A stretch of 64,000 nt of DNA from JAIPEI01 sp964443135 (GTDB lineage: Bacteria; Desulfobacterota; DSM-4660; Desulfatiglandales; HGW-15), in assembly GCA_964443135.1 (NCBI GenBank), contig CAYUBQ010000004.1, positions 52,117 through 116,116 on the forward strand, read 5' to 3'. Made by a program: the position numbers and the translations under genes. The notes below the pieces were generated by a model. That model was not told the DNA's origin. It saw only the letters and a list, made by a program, of their open reading frames with translations, and searched no databases. Positions 41,625 through 50,347 of this stretch are shown piece after piece (the first letter of the stretch is position 1; every line of letters begins with the position of its first letter).

Positions 41625-42062
41625 TCAGCGGCCGATCTCCAGGGCCTTGAGCGCCATGTCCTTGGCGGCCTTCACCACGGCGGCGTTGGCCTCGTAAGCC
41701 CGGTTGGCGTTCAGCATGAGCACCATTTCCTCCACCAGGTTCACGTTCGGGAGGTGGACGTACCCCTCCGGGTCCGCGTCCGGGTGGGTCGGATCGAAGG
41801 TCCGCTTGAAGGGCCCTTCCACGGGGACCACCTCGGTGACCTCGACGCCGTTCAGCTCACGGTCCAGAGCGTCCGCCAGGTGGGCGTCGAACCCCTGCAC
41901 CGCCTGGGTGGCCTGGAAAACGGTGATTTTTCTCCGGTAGGGCGTCCCTTCCTCGGTCCGGGTCGTGTTCGCGTTGGCCAGGTTCGTGGAGATGACGTTC
42001 AGCCGGGTCCGCTGCGCCACCATCCCGCCGGCCGCCAGGTCGATGGTTCGAATGAGATCCAT
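41625..42062 (-). CDS. flgC: FlgC proximal rod protein
   Basis: A 145-residue FlgC: GGMVAQRTRLNVISTNLANANTTRTEEGTPYRRK at the start, YVHLPNVNLVEEMVLMLNANRAYEANAAVVKAAKDMALKALEIGR at the end. Exported proximal rod subunit. It follows flgB by four bases. Confidence 0.97.
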   Translation of the reverse strand: MDLIRTIDLAAGGMVAQRTRLNVISTNLANANTTRTEEGTPYRRKITVFQATQAVQGFDAHLADALDRELNGVEVTEVVPVEGPFKRTFDPTHPDADPEGYVHLPNVNLVEEMVLMLNANRAYEANAAVVKAAKDMALKALEIGR

Positions 42063-42066
42063 GAAA

Positions 42067-42504
42067 CTATCTCCTTCCCGCGTCGATCACGTCCCTCAGG
42101 GCCCGGAACTTCTTGGACAGGAGGGTGACCGAGGCCTCGTAGAGCAGGTTGTTCTTGGCCATCTTGGCCATCTCCCGATCCAGGTTCAGCCGGTTCGAGC
42201 CGGTGATGCCCGCCGCGTAGTCCTGGACGGTGTACACCCGCTCGGGATCCGGAGAGACGGGGAAATGCTTCTCGTGGGTCTTCCGGAGGATCACCTCCTC
42301 CGTGCGGGAGACCCGGTTCCGGTCCACCGCGTCTCGGAGGGCCTGGTTGAAGGTGGCCTCCTTGGGCGTGTAGCCGGGGGTCTCGATGTTGGTCATGTTG
42401 CCCGCAATCACCGACTGGTTGGCCGCCCTGAAGTCCAGGGCCTGCTCGAGCGCCTTCACGGTTCTTCCCATCAACCGGTTTCGCAGGATGCTCTCGATTT
42501 CCAT
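42067..42504 (-). CDS. flgB: FlgB proximal rod protein
   Basis: A 145-residue FlgB: ALDFRAANQSVIAGNMTNIETPGYTPKEATFNQAL, and NLDREMAKMAKNNLLYEASVTLLSKKFRALRDVIDAG. ATG at 42504 has AAGGAGG 5 bases before and follows the sigma-54 promoter by 34 bases; a longer frame to 42597 would cross that promoter. First gene of the flgB-motE operon. Confidence 0.96.
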   Translation of the reverse strand: MEIESILRNRLMGRTVKALEQALDFRAANQSVIAGNMTNIETPGYTPKEATFNQALRDAVDRNRVSRTEEVILRKTHEKHFPVSPDPERVYTVQDYAAGITGSNRLNLDREMAKMAKNNLLYEASVTLLSKKFRALRDVIDAGRR

Positions 42505-42537
42505 GTCCGCCTCCTTGGTTGCTCTTCCCTCCACATC

Positions 42538-42553
42538 TGCAAAAGCGATACCA
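42538..42553 (-). promoter_or_regulatory. sigma-54 promoter of the flgB operon
   Basis: Minus strand TGGTATCGCTTTTGCA fits TGGYAYN-N4-TTGCA with GG-N10-GC spacing. Predicted start near 42526, giving a leader of about 22 bases. Confidence 0.75.
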
Positions 42554-42722
42554 AAAGGAACGGCCGCACGGTCGGCGCGATTCGCAGGCGCAATCAAGGT
42601 CCGGCGGGCGGTGGAAGCTCCCCGATCCGGGCCCGGGCAGGAAAATGTTGCAGGGACCAGGTCGGGCCACAGGGGTGCAGGAGCGGCATGAGGGACGGCG
42701 GGTTTTCCGGCGGGAAAAGCAC

Positions 42723-42736
42723 GTCAAGATATTGAC
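42723..42736. promoter_or_regulatory. FleQ-like box upstream of flgB
   Basis: GTCAAGATATTGAC, identical to the site at 30410-30423, about 170-183 bases upstream of the flgB sigma-54 promoter and four bases past the stop of the activator gene. Confidence 0.55.
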
Positions 42737-42740
42737 AACG

Positions 42741-44135
42741 TCAGGGATCGGCACTTTCCGCCGTCGAGTCGCCGGTCTCCTTCCGGTACTCGTTCAGCTT
42801 GTTTCTCAGGGTGCGAACGCTGATGCCGAGGACCTTGGATGCCCGGGTGCGGTTGCCCTGGTGATCGTCCAGGGCCCGGAAGATCATCCGTTTCTCCATC
42901 TCGCGGAGAGGCAAAAGGCTCTCTCCGGTCTCCGCTCCGGTTCCTGGGGCTTCGTGGCCGCCCAGACCCGCCAGGAAATCCAGGTCCTCGGGACGCACGA
43001 CGTCACCGTCCACCAGGAGAACGGCTCGCTCCATCAGATTTTCCAGCTCCCGGACGTTGCCCGGCCAGGGCATCCGCTTCAGCCTGCCTTCCGCTTTCGT
43101 CGACAGGGTCTTGGACGGGAGCCCGTTGAGGGCGGCGGTCTCACGGAGGAACTGCTCGGCGAGTACGGGGATGTCGTCCGGCCGTCTCCGCAGGGGGGGA
43201 AGGCGCAGGGGAACCACGCTCAGCCGGTAGAAGAGATCCTGACGGAAGGATCCCTCCCGCACCTCCCTTTCCAGGTCCCGGTTCGTGGTGGCGATGACGC
43301 GGACGTCCACGGCGACCGGGTCCTGCCCGCCCACCCGGTCCACCTCCCTCTCCTGGAGGACGCGCAGGAGCTTGGCCTGGACCGGCACGGCCGTCTCACT
43401 GATCTCGTCCAGGAGAAGGGTGCCCCCGTTGGCCAGCTCGAACTTTCCCTTCTTGCGGCCGACCGCTCCGGTGAAGGCGCCTTTCTCGTGGCCGAACAGC
43501 TCGCTCTCCAGGAGGTTCTCGGGCAGGGCCGCGCAGTTCACGGCGACAAAGGGGCCTGCGTTGCGCCGGCCGTTCTCGTGGATGAACCTGGCGATCACCT
43601 CCTTGCCGGTCCCGCTCTCACCCTGGATCAGGACGGTGGACCGGCTGGGAGCGATCCGGGCGGCCAGTTCGATGATCCCGGTCATCTCGGGGTGGACCGC
43701 AACGGGGCGCTTTCGGGAGGTGCTCGGCAGGCAGATGGAAACCCGGGGATCGAGAGGCGCCCGAGCACCCGGCATGCGAAGCGTGTTTTCCAGCACCGCC
43801 CAGAGCCGTTCGGCGTCGACGTTCTCCGGCAGGTACTCCGTGGCGCCCATGCGGATCGCCTCGGTCGCCTCCTCGATGGTCGGCCGGGTGCTGGCGAGGA
43901 TCACCGGCATGGACGGGAAGGCGCTCCGCACCTCTTGGAGGACGGCGAGCTCACCGCCTCCGTTGACCTGTCCCACCCAGACGCCGGGCCGCGTTCGCTC
44001 GATGGTCTCGAGGAGCCCTTCCGCGGCCTCCGCGATCACGACCCGGTACCCCAAGGCCTCGATACGGTCCCAGAGTCCCTTGGGGAGCGGGATCCGGTTT
44101 GCCGTCCACAGGATGTTGTTGTGGCTTTCAGGCAT
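42741..44135 (-). CDS. FleQ/FlrC-like sigma-54 activator with a degenerate receiver
   Basis: A 464-residue activator. The N-terminal domain (about 8-120) has the length and pattern of a receiver but lacks the acidic pocket and phospho-aspartate (VWVGQVN where D is expected) and the conserved Lys (EYLPENV). The AAA+ domain (about 150-385) is canonical, with GESGTGKE and GAFTGA. The HTH reads NRTRASKVLGISVRTLRNKLNEYR, close to flagellar activators of the FleQ/FlrC/FleR type. It is last in an operon with two exported proteins and directly precedes the flgB promoter. Phosphorylation-independent control, perhaps by FlhG or c-di-GMP as for FleQ, is inference. Confidence 0.85.
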   Translation of the reverse strand: MPESHNNILWTANRIPLPKGLWDRIEALGYRVVIAEAAEGLLETIERTRPGVWVGQVNGGGELAVLQEVRSAFPSMPVILASTRPTIEEATEAIRMGATEYLPENVDAERLWAVLENTLRMPGARAPLDPRVSICLPSTSRKRPVAVHPEMTGIIELAARIAPSRSTVLIQGESGTGKEVIARFIHENGRRNAGPFVAVNCAALPENLLESELFGHEKGAFTGAVGRKKGKFELANGGTLLLDEISETAVPVQAKLLRVLQEREVDRVGGQDPVAVDVRVIATTNRDLEREVREGSFRQDLFYRLSVVPLRLPPLRRRPDDIPVLAEQFLRETAALNGLPSKTLSTKAEGRLKRMPWPGNVRELENLMERAVLLVDGDVVRPEDLDFLAGLGGHEAPGTGAETGESLLPLREMEKRMIFRALDDHQGNRTRASKVLGISVRTLRNKLNEYRKETGDSTAESADP

Positions 44136-44140
44136 TGTTT

Positions 44141-47095
44141 TCAGCTTCCATTCGACCAGCTGGACAGCCGCCGCAGCTGCTTCTCCAGGCCGAGAGCGCC
44201 CAGCCGGAGGCGAACCCGCTGCTGGAGCGGCCCGTCGCCCTGCTCGGAGATCTCCACCAGGAGGGGTTCGGCACGCCCGTAATCCCCGAGAGCCAGGTAG
44301 GCCTGGGCCATCTGAAACCGAAGCTCCCAGTATCCCTTCTCTCCCGGGGCATAGCCTTCCTCGAGGGCGCTCTCGAACGACTCGAGCGCGTTCTCGTGGC
44401 GGCCCTCCCCCGCACAGGCGATTCCGAGCTCGCGATAGGCCCGCCTGAGGATGAGCTGGGACTTCTCCAGCCGCTCGGCGAGACCGATGCAGCGGTTCAG
44501 GGAAGCCCGCGCCTGCTCGACGTCCCCCCTTTCTCTTTCGATCCGCCCCATGTTCAGCTGGATGGAGGCGATGTCGCGATCGGTCAGGAGCCGTTCTCCA
44601 CGCACGAGTCCCCGGTAGAGCTCATAGGCTTCCCCGCTGCGGCCGCGATCCCGGTAGAGACCGGCGAGGACGAGGTCCAGCTGCTGGCGGTCGGCGGCGG
44701 GCAGGAGAGCCCGATCCTCTTTCCTCTCGAGGAGCTCCAGGGCCCGGTCTTCTTCTCCCTCCGCGATCAGGCTCCCGGTCAGGCCGAGAACCCTTCGGCC
44801 CTTGGAGATCTGGTTCAGGTCGTACGGCCTGATGGACTCCAGGAGATCGGCGGCTTCCCGATGGCGTCCGAGATCGTGCATGGAGAGCCCCGCCAGGAGG
44901 AGGACCTCCGGATCGATGTTCCGGCGAAGAAGGGCTTTCCGGGCCAGGTAGAACTCCACCAGCGCTTCGGGCCGTTTCAGCCGGTCGAGGCGTTTCATCT
45001 CCTGCTCGGCGCTGCAATAATAGAGTCGTTGCGCCTCCATCTTCATCTCGTTTTGAAACGGCTTCTCCATGAGCTCCCGAAGGATTTCGAGGCCCCGGAC
45101 GTACTGCTCCTCCTCGTAGTGCTTTCGCGCCATTTCGAGGGCGGCCAGGTCGCCCAGGGGCTTGCCCGCATTGTCCTTGCGGAAATCCTGGAAGGCCTGG
45201 TAGCCGGACTCGTAGCCTGCGAGACGCAGTCTGGCGATGGAGGCCCCGTCGCCGTCGGGGTACTCACGAATGACGGCCCGGTAGAAACGCTCCGCCTCTC
45301 TCGGCCGGGACGCATGGTGGTAGGTGTCGCCGATTCGGGCGAGGATCAGGTCGGCGCCCTCCGGCTGCCCCCCGATGTTCAGGGCGCGGAAGAAGAACTC
45401 CCTCGCCGGCTGGTAACGTTTCAGGTAGAGCGCATTCCTCCCGCGAAGGAACAGGAACTCGGGGCGATCGAGGTAGAATCGGGGGTGTGCTTCGGAGAGC
45501 CCGTTCAGCTCCTCCCAGGCCTTTTCGTGCAGTCCCACGGCCTGGAAGTACCGCGCGACGTCCATGCGGGCTTCCCGGGCGAGGGGCGAATCGGGGTGGT
45601 CTTCGAGGACCGCTTTGAAATCCTCGACCGCCTTGTCGGGACGGTTCACTTTCAGGTAGACGCGGCCTCGCTCCAGCCGCGCGCGTACGGCGGTTTCCGG
45701 ATCGCCGGCGCTGTGGAGCACGATGTTCAAGTACCCGATGGCTGCGTAGTCGTTCCCCAGCAGCGAGCTCGCGCGGGCCATGTTCAGATAGGCTCCGGGG
45801 ACGCGGGGAGACTGCCGAAACCTCGAGATGGCGCTCTGGTAGGTCTTCATCATGGTGGAGAAGCGGTCCGTTTCTCCACTCCTGATCAGGGCGAACGCCG
45901 CATCCCCCTCGAGGAAGAGCACCCTCTCCTCCATGGGCGATCCGGGGAAGCGCTCCAGGAAACGGCTGCACAGGTCGGCGGCACGCTCGTGGTCTCCGGC
46001 TTCGTGAGCCTGGCGGAGGTCGCCGTAGAGGAGGGACTCGTCCGGGTCCAGCTCCCGCAGGAGGTCGTCCTCCGAGACCCCTTCCCGCTCGGTCCGGCCC
46101 GGGGCCGGGGAAGGCGCCTCCGGGGAGGGAGCGCCGGCTGGATCGGCGCCGGAGGCGATCCGACCCCGGAAGACCGGTCCGTCGTTGGAGGCCGGAGGGG
46201 CGCCGACGGGTCTTGCCGGCTCATCGGCGACGCTCGGACCCGTTTCGCTTTCCTCCTGCGGGGCATCGGGAGAGACCGGTAAAGCGACCGAAGGGAAGGG
46301 CGTCACACCGGAGGCCTCCGCCGTGAGAACGGGGGCGGGGACCGGTTCCCCTTCGAACAGATCGGTGACCAGCCGGCGGCCGTCCCCGGTCCAGAAAACC
46401 CGAACGCGGTCGATCCGGGTGAGAAGCTGAATGTCGATCTCCGTCTCCCGTCCGTTGGTCTGAACGGTCGCCAGGGACAGGTTGCCGGCCGGGCCGTACC
46501 GGGTTCGATCGAACGCAGGCTTCACCAAGGGAAGGCGGAGCCGGACCCGGCCCCGGGAGGGGTGGCTGAGCTCCCAGGCGGGGGGGCGGTCCAGGGCGAG
46601 GACCATGCGGGTCCGCATGTCCACGAAACCGAACTGCACGGGTTGCAGCGTCGACTCCTCCGGGGTGCCTTCGGGGGTCTGCGGTCCGTTTCGGCTGTGG
46701 AAGAGCTCCAGGTACAGGGAGCCCGCATCGGCGATCCAGGCCACGCTCGCGTCCCGAACGGGTCCCGGCAGGGTGAAGAGGAGCCCCGTGTCCGGTTCGG
46801 CGACCTCCGGGTCCAGCTCCAGGATCGAGCCTCCGGCTGCGATCCTTTCCAGAAAATTTCCGGAACCGGCGGTTCCGTGAAGGAGGAGCCGGACCCGGCC
46901 CCGGGAGACGGCCTCGAGGGTGTAGACCGGACGGGCTTCGAGCCGGATCATGCAGCGGATCCGCTCCGGCTCCCGGTGCAGCGCGACGCCCAGGGCCCTG
47001 TTGTCGGCGGACGCCTGCGCGGGACACCATGAGAGGGGGACGAGGAAGAGGAGGGCCGGGAGAAGTGTGGCCCGTATGATCGACCACCGATTCAT
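44141..47095 (-). CDS. large exported AMIN/TPR protein
   Basis: A 984-residue protein with a signal peptide (about 1-30), two AMIN-like beta domains (about 35-125 and 150-255; VQFGFVDMRTRMVLALDRPPAWEL), a Pro/Ala/Glu-rich linker (about 265-345), and some 15 TPR-type helical repeats to the end (for example AYLNMARASSLLGNDYAAIGYLNIVL, FRMAQAYLALGDYGRAEPLL-like units). AMIN domains target proteins to peptidoglycan or secretin complexes. Its place upstream of a flagellar activator, by five bases, suggests a periplasmic scaffold for the motor or a cell-wall sensor. Function not known. Confidence 0.75.
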   Translation of the reverse strand: MNRWSIIRATLLPALLFLVPLSWCPAQASADNRALGVALHREPERIRCMIRLEARPVYTLEAVSRGRVRLLLHGTAGSGNFLERIAAGGSILELDPEVAEPDTGLLFTLPGPVRDASVAWIADAGSLYLELFHSRNGPQTPEGTPEESTLQPVQFGFVDMRTRMVLALDRPPAWELSHPSRGRVRLRLPLVKPAFDRTRYGPAGNLSLATVQTNGRETEIDIQLLTRIDRVRVFWTGDGRRLVTDLFEGEPVPAPVLTAEASGVTPFPSVALPVSPDAPQEESETGPSVADEPARPVGAPPASNDGPVFRGRIASGADPAGAPSPEAPSPAPGRTEREGVSEDDLLRELDPDESLLYGDLRQAHEAGDHERAADLCSRFLERFPGSPMEERVLFLEGDAAFALIRSGETDRFSTMMKTYQSAISRFRQSPRVPGAYLNMARASSLLGNDYAAIGYLNIVLHSAGDPETAVRARLERGRVYLKVNRPDKAVEDFKAVLEDHPDSPLAREARMDVARYFQAVGLHEKAWEELNGLSEAHPRFYLDRPEFLFLRGRNALYLKRYQPAREFFFRALNIGGQPEGADLILARIGDTYHHASRPREAERFYRAVIREYPDGDGASIARLRLAGYESGYQAFQDFRKDNAGKPLGDLAALEMARKHYEEEQYVRGLEILRELMEKPFQNEMKMEAQRLYYCSAEQEMKRLDRLKRPEALVEFYLARKALLRRNIDPEVLLLAGLSMHDLGRHREAADLLESIRPYDLNQISKGRRVLGLTGSLIAEGEEDRALELLERKEDRALLPAADRQQLDLVLAGLYRDRGRSGEAYELYRGLVRGERLLTDRDIASIQLNMGRIERERGDVEQARASLNRCIGLAERLEKSQLILRRAYRELGIACAGEGRHENALESFESALEEGYAPGEKGYWELRFQMAQAYLALGDYGRAEPLLVEISEQGDGPLQQRVRLRLGALGLEKQLRRLSSWSNGS

Positions 47096-47421
47096 TGCGT
47101 CTCGAGCAGCCTCCTCAACAGCTGAATCATCTCCTCCTGCTGCTTGAGGATTTCCAGGTTGGTCTGCACCATGAATCGTGCGGACACGGCGATCTCCCTC
47201 AACCGGTCGGCCGACGGATCGTTGCTGTAAACGGTGGATTGTCGCCCGGGCTCTCTCCGCAGGGCCTCGTAGAACTCCTCGGTCAGCTCGAGGTAGACCC
47301 CTTCCGGGATCCGGGCCCCGGAGGAGCCGTCCTGGGCGGCGGCCGTACCCGTGCCGACCGGCCCCCCGATCAGGATAAAGAGCAGGGCCGTGCAGGCCGC
47401 GATGCGGGCGAACGGTTTCAT
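47092..47421 (-). CDS. small exported protein, first gene of the activator operon
   Basis: A 109-residue protein with a clear signal peptide (MKPFARIAACTALLFILIGG to AAAQ at about 30), then SGARIPEGVYLELTEEFYEALRREPG and a helical C-terminus (VQTNLEILKQQEEMIQLLRRLLE). GGAGG lies 4 bases before ATG at 47421. Its stop overlaps the TPR gene start by four bases. No known domain; the C-terminal heptads could pair with the TPR protein. Confidence 0.75.
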   Translation of the reverse strand: MKPFARIAACTALLFILIGGPVGTGTAAAQDGSSGARIPEGVYLELTEEFYEALRREPGRQSTVYSNDPSADRLREIAVSARFMVQTNLEILKQQEEMIQLLRRLLETQ

Positions 47422-47467
47422 GGTTCCTCCAGACGTTTGTGGTTTCGGAGATGTCACCAAGGGGGAA

Positions 47468-47483
47468 AGCACATCCCGTGCCA
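47468..47483 (-). promoter_or_regulatory. sigma-54-type promoter of the activator operon
   Basis: Minus strand TGGCACGGGATGTGCT matches consensus at all but one base (TGC for TTGC context), with GG-N10-GC spacing. Predicted start near 47457, about 36 bases before the ATG at 47421. Confidence 0.65.
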
Positions 47484-47599
47484 TCGGGGCGCTCCGGCGG
47501 TCACGGGCCGCCGGCGGCCCTCCGGACCTCGGTCCGTGGAGGCTTTCGCCGGTCCCCGCTGCAACCGGACCGTTTCCCGCCCGCAAAGCGCCCGAAAGC

Positions 47600-47613
47600 G
47601 TCAGCAATTTGAC
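47600..47613. promoter_or_regulatory. FleQ-like box upstream of the activator operon
   Basis: GTCAGCAATTTGAC keeps both GTCA/TGAC half-sites and matches the FleQ consensus at 11 of 14. It lies 117-130 bases upstream of the promoter at 47468-47483, so the activator may control its own operon. Confidence 0.4.
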
Positions 47614-47691
47614 GAACCGGTCCCGCGACCCCATCATGCTCCGGCCAGGCCGGAACTGCCTTGACATTTCACCCGCCCGAGGGTTCAATTT

Positions 47692-48005
47692 TTCGCAAAC
47701 CCCGCTCCGCCGCCGGCCGCGCCGCAAGCTGTGGCGGCCACAGGGGCGGACCAGTGGCGCTGAGGCCTCTCGGTGTTTTGTTATGATTGACGCATTCGCG
47801 AAAANNNNNNNNNNNNNNNNNNNNNNNNNNNNNNNNNNNNNNNNNNNNNNNNNNNNNNNNNNNNNNNNNNNNNNNNNNNNNNNNNNNNNNNNNNNNNNNN
47901 NNNNATTCGCGAAAACCCGCTCACCCGCCGCCGGCTGCGCCGTGAGCTCTGGCGACCGCGGGGGCGGACCAGTGGCGCTGAGGCCTCTCGGTGTTTTGTC
48001 ATGAT
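47692..48005. repeat. tandem repeat array of about 103-base units, broken by a gap
   Basis: Copy A (47692-47788) and copy B (47906-48005) differ by about nine substitutions and two small indels; their last 39 bases before the terminal TATGATT/CATGATT are almost identical. After copy A a new unit begins (ATTCGCGAAAA at 47794) and stops at the N run. The sequence after the N run restarts with the same 11 bases. This is what an assembler leaves at an unresolved tandem array. Units contain GCTCAC/GTGAGC arms able to form a hairpin. Part of the unit (TGATTGACG..TTCGC.AAAACCCGCTCAC) recurs at 50345. Confidence 0.75.
47805..47904. other. assembly gap (100 N)
   Basis: Placeholder gap inside the tandem repeat; the number of missing units is unknown. 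Confidence 0.99.
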
Positions 48006-48978
48006 TCCCATCCGCGACACGATCCAGTCCAAGAGCTATCCCCTCGTCAACAACATGCTCATCGGCATCAACGCGGCGATCTATCTCGTCACCCTGGCCA
48101 AGGGTGACGCCGTCCACGAGCTGTTCGTGGTCTACGGACTGATCCCCGCCCGATACACGGTACCCGAGATCTCCCGCTACTTCGGCTTCGGCCAGCAGGC
48201 GTTTTCCCTGGTCTCCTTCATGTTCCTTCACGGAAGCTTCCTGCATCTCCTGGGCAACATGTGGAGTCTCTACATCTTCGGCGACAACGTGGAGGACCGC
48301 ATGGGCTCCGCGAGATACCTGGCCTTCTATCTGCTCTGCGGGCTGGTCTCCGGCCTCTTCCACCTGGCGCTCAACTCCCAGTCCCAGGTCCCCACCATCG
48401 GCGCGAGCGGCGCCATCGCCGGGGTCATGGGGGCCTACTTCATCCTGTATCCCCAGTCGAAGATCCTGACCCTGATTCCCATCTTCTTCATCCCCTACTT
48501 CATCGAGATCCCGGCCTTCGTCTTCCTGGGAATCTGGTTCGTCCTTCAGTTCCTGAGCGCCGCGGGGCCGCAGGCACAGTCCAGCGGGGTGGCCTGGTGG
48601 GCGCACATCGGCGGGTTCGTGTTCGGCCTTCTCTGTCTCAAGCTGTTCCTGAAGGTGCCTCCCGTGGGCCTCTCCGGACGGCTTCGCTCCGTGGGCCCCG
48701 AGCGGAAGCCCCATCGACTCCAGGTGATCCGAACCACCGGCCGGCCCGGGGACCCGAACCTCTACGGGCGCATCCGCGTGACGCCGCGGGAGGCGGAGGA
48801 AGGCGCCCGCAAGCTGGTGAACATTCCCTGGGGGGCCCAGCGGAGGCTGTTCAACGTTCGAGTTCCCGAAGGAACGGACGAGGGCCGTGTGCTCAGGCTC
48901 GCCGGCCTGGGACGGAAGCAGGCGGACGGTCAGGTCGGCGACCTGATGCTGGAGGTGAAGATCGAGCCCGAGGGTTGA
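48001..48978 (+). CDS. rhomboid protease fused to a DnaJ C-terminal-like domain
   Basis: A 325-residue protein. Residues about 15-215 form a six-helix rhomboid with HGSFLHLLGNMWSLYIFGDNVEDRMG, catalytic Ser in GASGAIAGVMGAYF and catalytic His in WWAHIGGFVFG, so it should be active. Residues about 250-325 (IRVTPREAEEGARKLVNIPWGAQRRLFNVRVPEGTDEGRVLRLAGLG...GDLMLEVKIEP) resemble the substrate-binding C-domain of DnaJ. ATG at 48001 lies at the edge of the repeat (copy A has the same ATGATT) and lacks a clear ribosome site. Confidence 0.85.
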   Translation: MIPIRDTIQSKSYPLVNNMLIGINAAIYLVTLAKGDAVHELFVVYGLIPARYTVPEISRYFGFGQQAFSLVSFMFLHGSFLHLLGNMWSLYIFGDNVEDRMGSARYLAFYLLCGLVSGLFHLALNSQSQVPTIGASGAIAGVMGAYFILYPQSKILTLIPIFFIPYFIEIPAFVFLGIWFVLQFLSAAGPQAQSSGVAWWAHIGGFVFGLLCLKLFLKVPPVGLSGRLRSVGPERKPHRLQVIRTTGRPGDPNLYGRIRVTPREAEEGARKLVNIPWGAQRRLFNVRVPEGTDEGRVLRLAGLGRKQADGQVGDLMLEVKIEPEG

Positions 48979-49180
48979 TTTCCGCCCCACGAGGCGCCGG
49001 GGAGGCGGGGGAACGCACGGTCTCGGGCGGGCGTTTTCCGGTCCGTTTGGGCTTGTACATTCCTGGGGAACCTGCTAAAAGCTTCATATCCCGGAGGATT
49101 CGCCACCGAAGACCCGTCCGCAACGGTCCTTCGGGATCCAGGTGCGCGACCCGGAACACCGAACCAGGCTGCCGATCATC

Positions 49181-50347
49181 ATGGGTGCTACGCCAATCTA
49201 CAAGACGAGCCAGCTGCCCAAGCTGCTGATCAAGCTGAACCGCGATCAGATGACCGGTACGGTCACGATCAAGGACGACAGGCGGAGCTTGAGGGTCTAC
49301 CTCAGGCAGGGGCACGTCACGAGCGCCGACGGCCTGAACGCGGAAAGCCGCCTGATCAAGGAGCTCGCCCGGAAGAAGGGGCTGTCCCCGGAGGTGGTGG
49401 GCAAGCTCGAGCGCCTGCTGGCGAAGGATCCCCGTTCCCTGGGACGGACCCTGGTGGATCGCGGTCTGGTCAAACCCGAGGTCTGGGGCCGGTTCCTGCT
49501 GTTCAAGGTCAAGCAGACCCTGACCGCAGCCTTCCAGATGACGGACGCCGACCTGGGTTTCAGCGAGAGCCCGGTGGAGGTCGATCCGTTCGATTCCATC
49601 GACTACAACCTGTTTCAGCTCCTCATGGAAACCGTCAAAGGCATGCGGGACGGTGCCTTTTTCCGGCGTTACATCGAAGGCCCCGAAGGGATTTACGAGA
49701 CGTCGGTCGATTCGGCTGCTCTGAAGGACCGGATGCCTCTCACGCCGTCCGAAGCAGCCGTGCTCCGCCTGGTGGACGGCCGGCGCAGCGTGAAGGAGAT
49801 CCAGGAAACCGCGGGCGTAAACGAGCCGGAGCTTTACAGGACCCTGTATCTCCTGTTTTGCTTCGGGTTGATCGAACCCGGAGGCGGGGCCGAAGAGAAA
49901 GGCGAGGTCGACTACGAGGAGATCGCACAGCTCTACCTCGACCTGCTGAACATCATCGAGGCCAATTTTCGGAAAGAGGTGGGAAAGCAGTTCGAGAAGG
50001 TGTATGCCGAATCCCTCGAGGAGCTCGGGACGCGCAGCGGAGCGCTCTTCGAGTCCCTGGCGTTGTCCAAGGACGCACAAGCCGATTTTCCGCGACAGAT
50101 CGCCGCCCGGTGCCGGGATGAGGCCCCGCAGGGGGACGCGGTCCTGTTTCTCAAGTCGTCTTTCAACAAACTGGTCTACCTGCTGATCATGCGGATGAAG
50201 AAGGTCCTGGGTATCGGCCTCACCGAGAAGACGATTCGGGAGATGATGAACATCCTGGACTATGTGGAAAAATACCGGCAGGACGCGGAAATGATGAACT
50301 ACGTGAAGGGAAACCTGGAAGACTACCTGAGACAGGTCAAGTCCTGA
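49181..50347 (+). CDS. DUF4388 (PATAN) domain protein
   Basis: A 388-residue cytoplasmic protein. The N-terminal DUF4388 part (about 8-110: LPKLLIKLNRDQMTGTVTIKDDRRSLRVYLRQGHVTSADGL...) is followed by a winged-helix-like region (LTPSEAAVLRLVDGRRSVKEIQETAGVNEPELYRTLYLLFCFGLIEPG) and a helical C-terminus. Such proteins are common in Desulfobacterota and Myxococcota and are linked to signalling and motility, mechanism unknown. Start ATG 49181 or GTG 49142 is not settled. Its stop codon is the first three bases of the element at 50345. The 200-base gap before it shows no gene. Confidence 0.75.
   Translation: MGATPIYKTSQLPKLLIKLNRDQMTGTVTIKDDRRSLRVYLRQGHVTSADGLNAESRLIKELARKKGLSPEVVGKLERLLAKDPRSLGRTLVDRGLVKPEVWGRFLLFKVKQTLTAAFQMTDADLGFSESPVEVDPFDSIDYNLFQLLMETVKGMRDGAFFRRYIEGPEGIYETSVDSAALKDRMPLTPSEAAVLRLVDGRRSVKEIQETAGVNEPELYRTLYLLFCFGLIEPGGGAEEKGEVDYEEIAQLYLDLLNIIEANFRKEVGKQFEKVYAESLEELGTRSGALFESLALSKDAQADFPRQIAARCRDEAPQGDAVLFLKSSFNKLVYLLIMRMKKVLGIGLTEKTIREMMNILDYVEKYRQDAEMMNYVKGNLEDYLRQVKS

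Noticed and set aside
47692..48005. CRISPR array
   Set aside because: Units are about 103 bases and diverged throughout, with no short exact repeats separated by unique spacers and no cas genes.
47092..48990. Minus-strand frame running through the 100 N into the small exported gene
   Set aside because: It is continuous only because N has no stop codon; the real gene starts at 47421.
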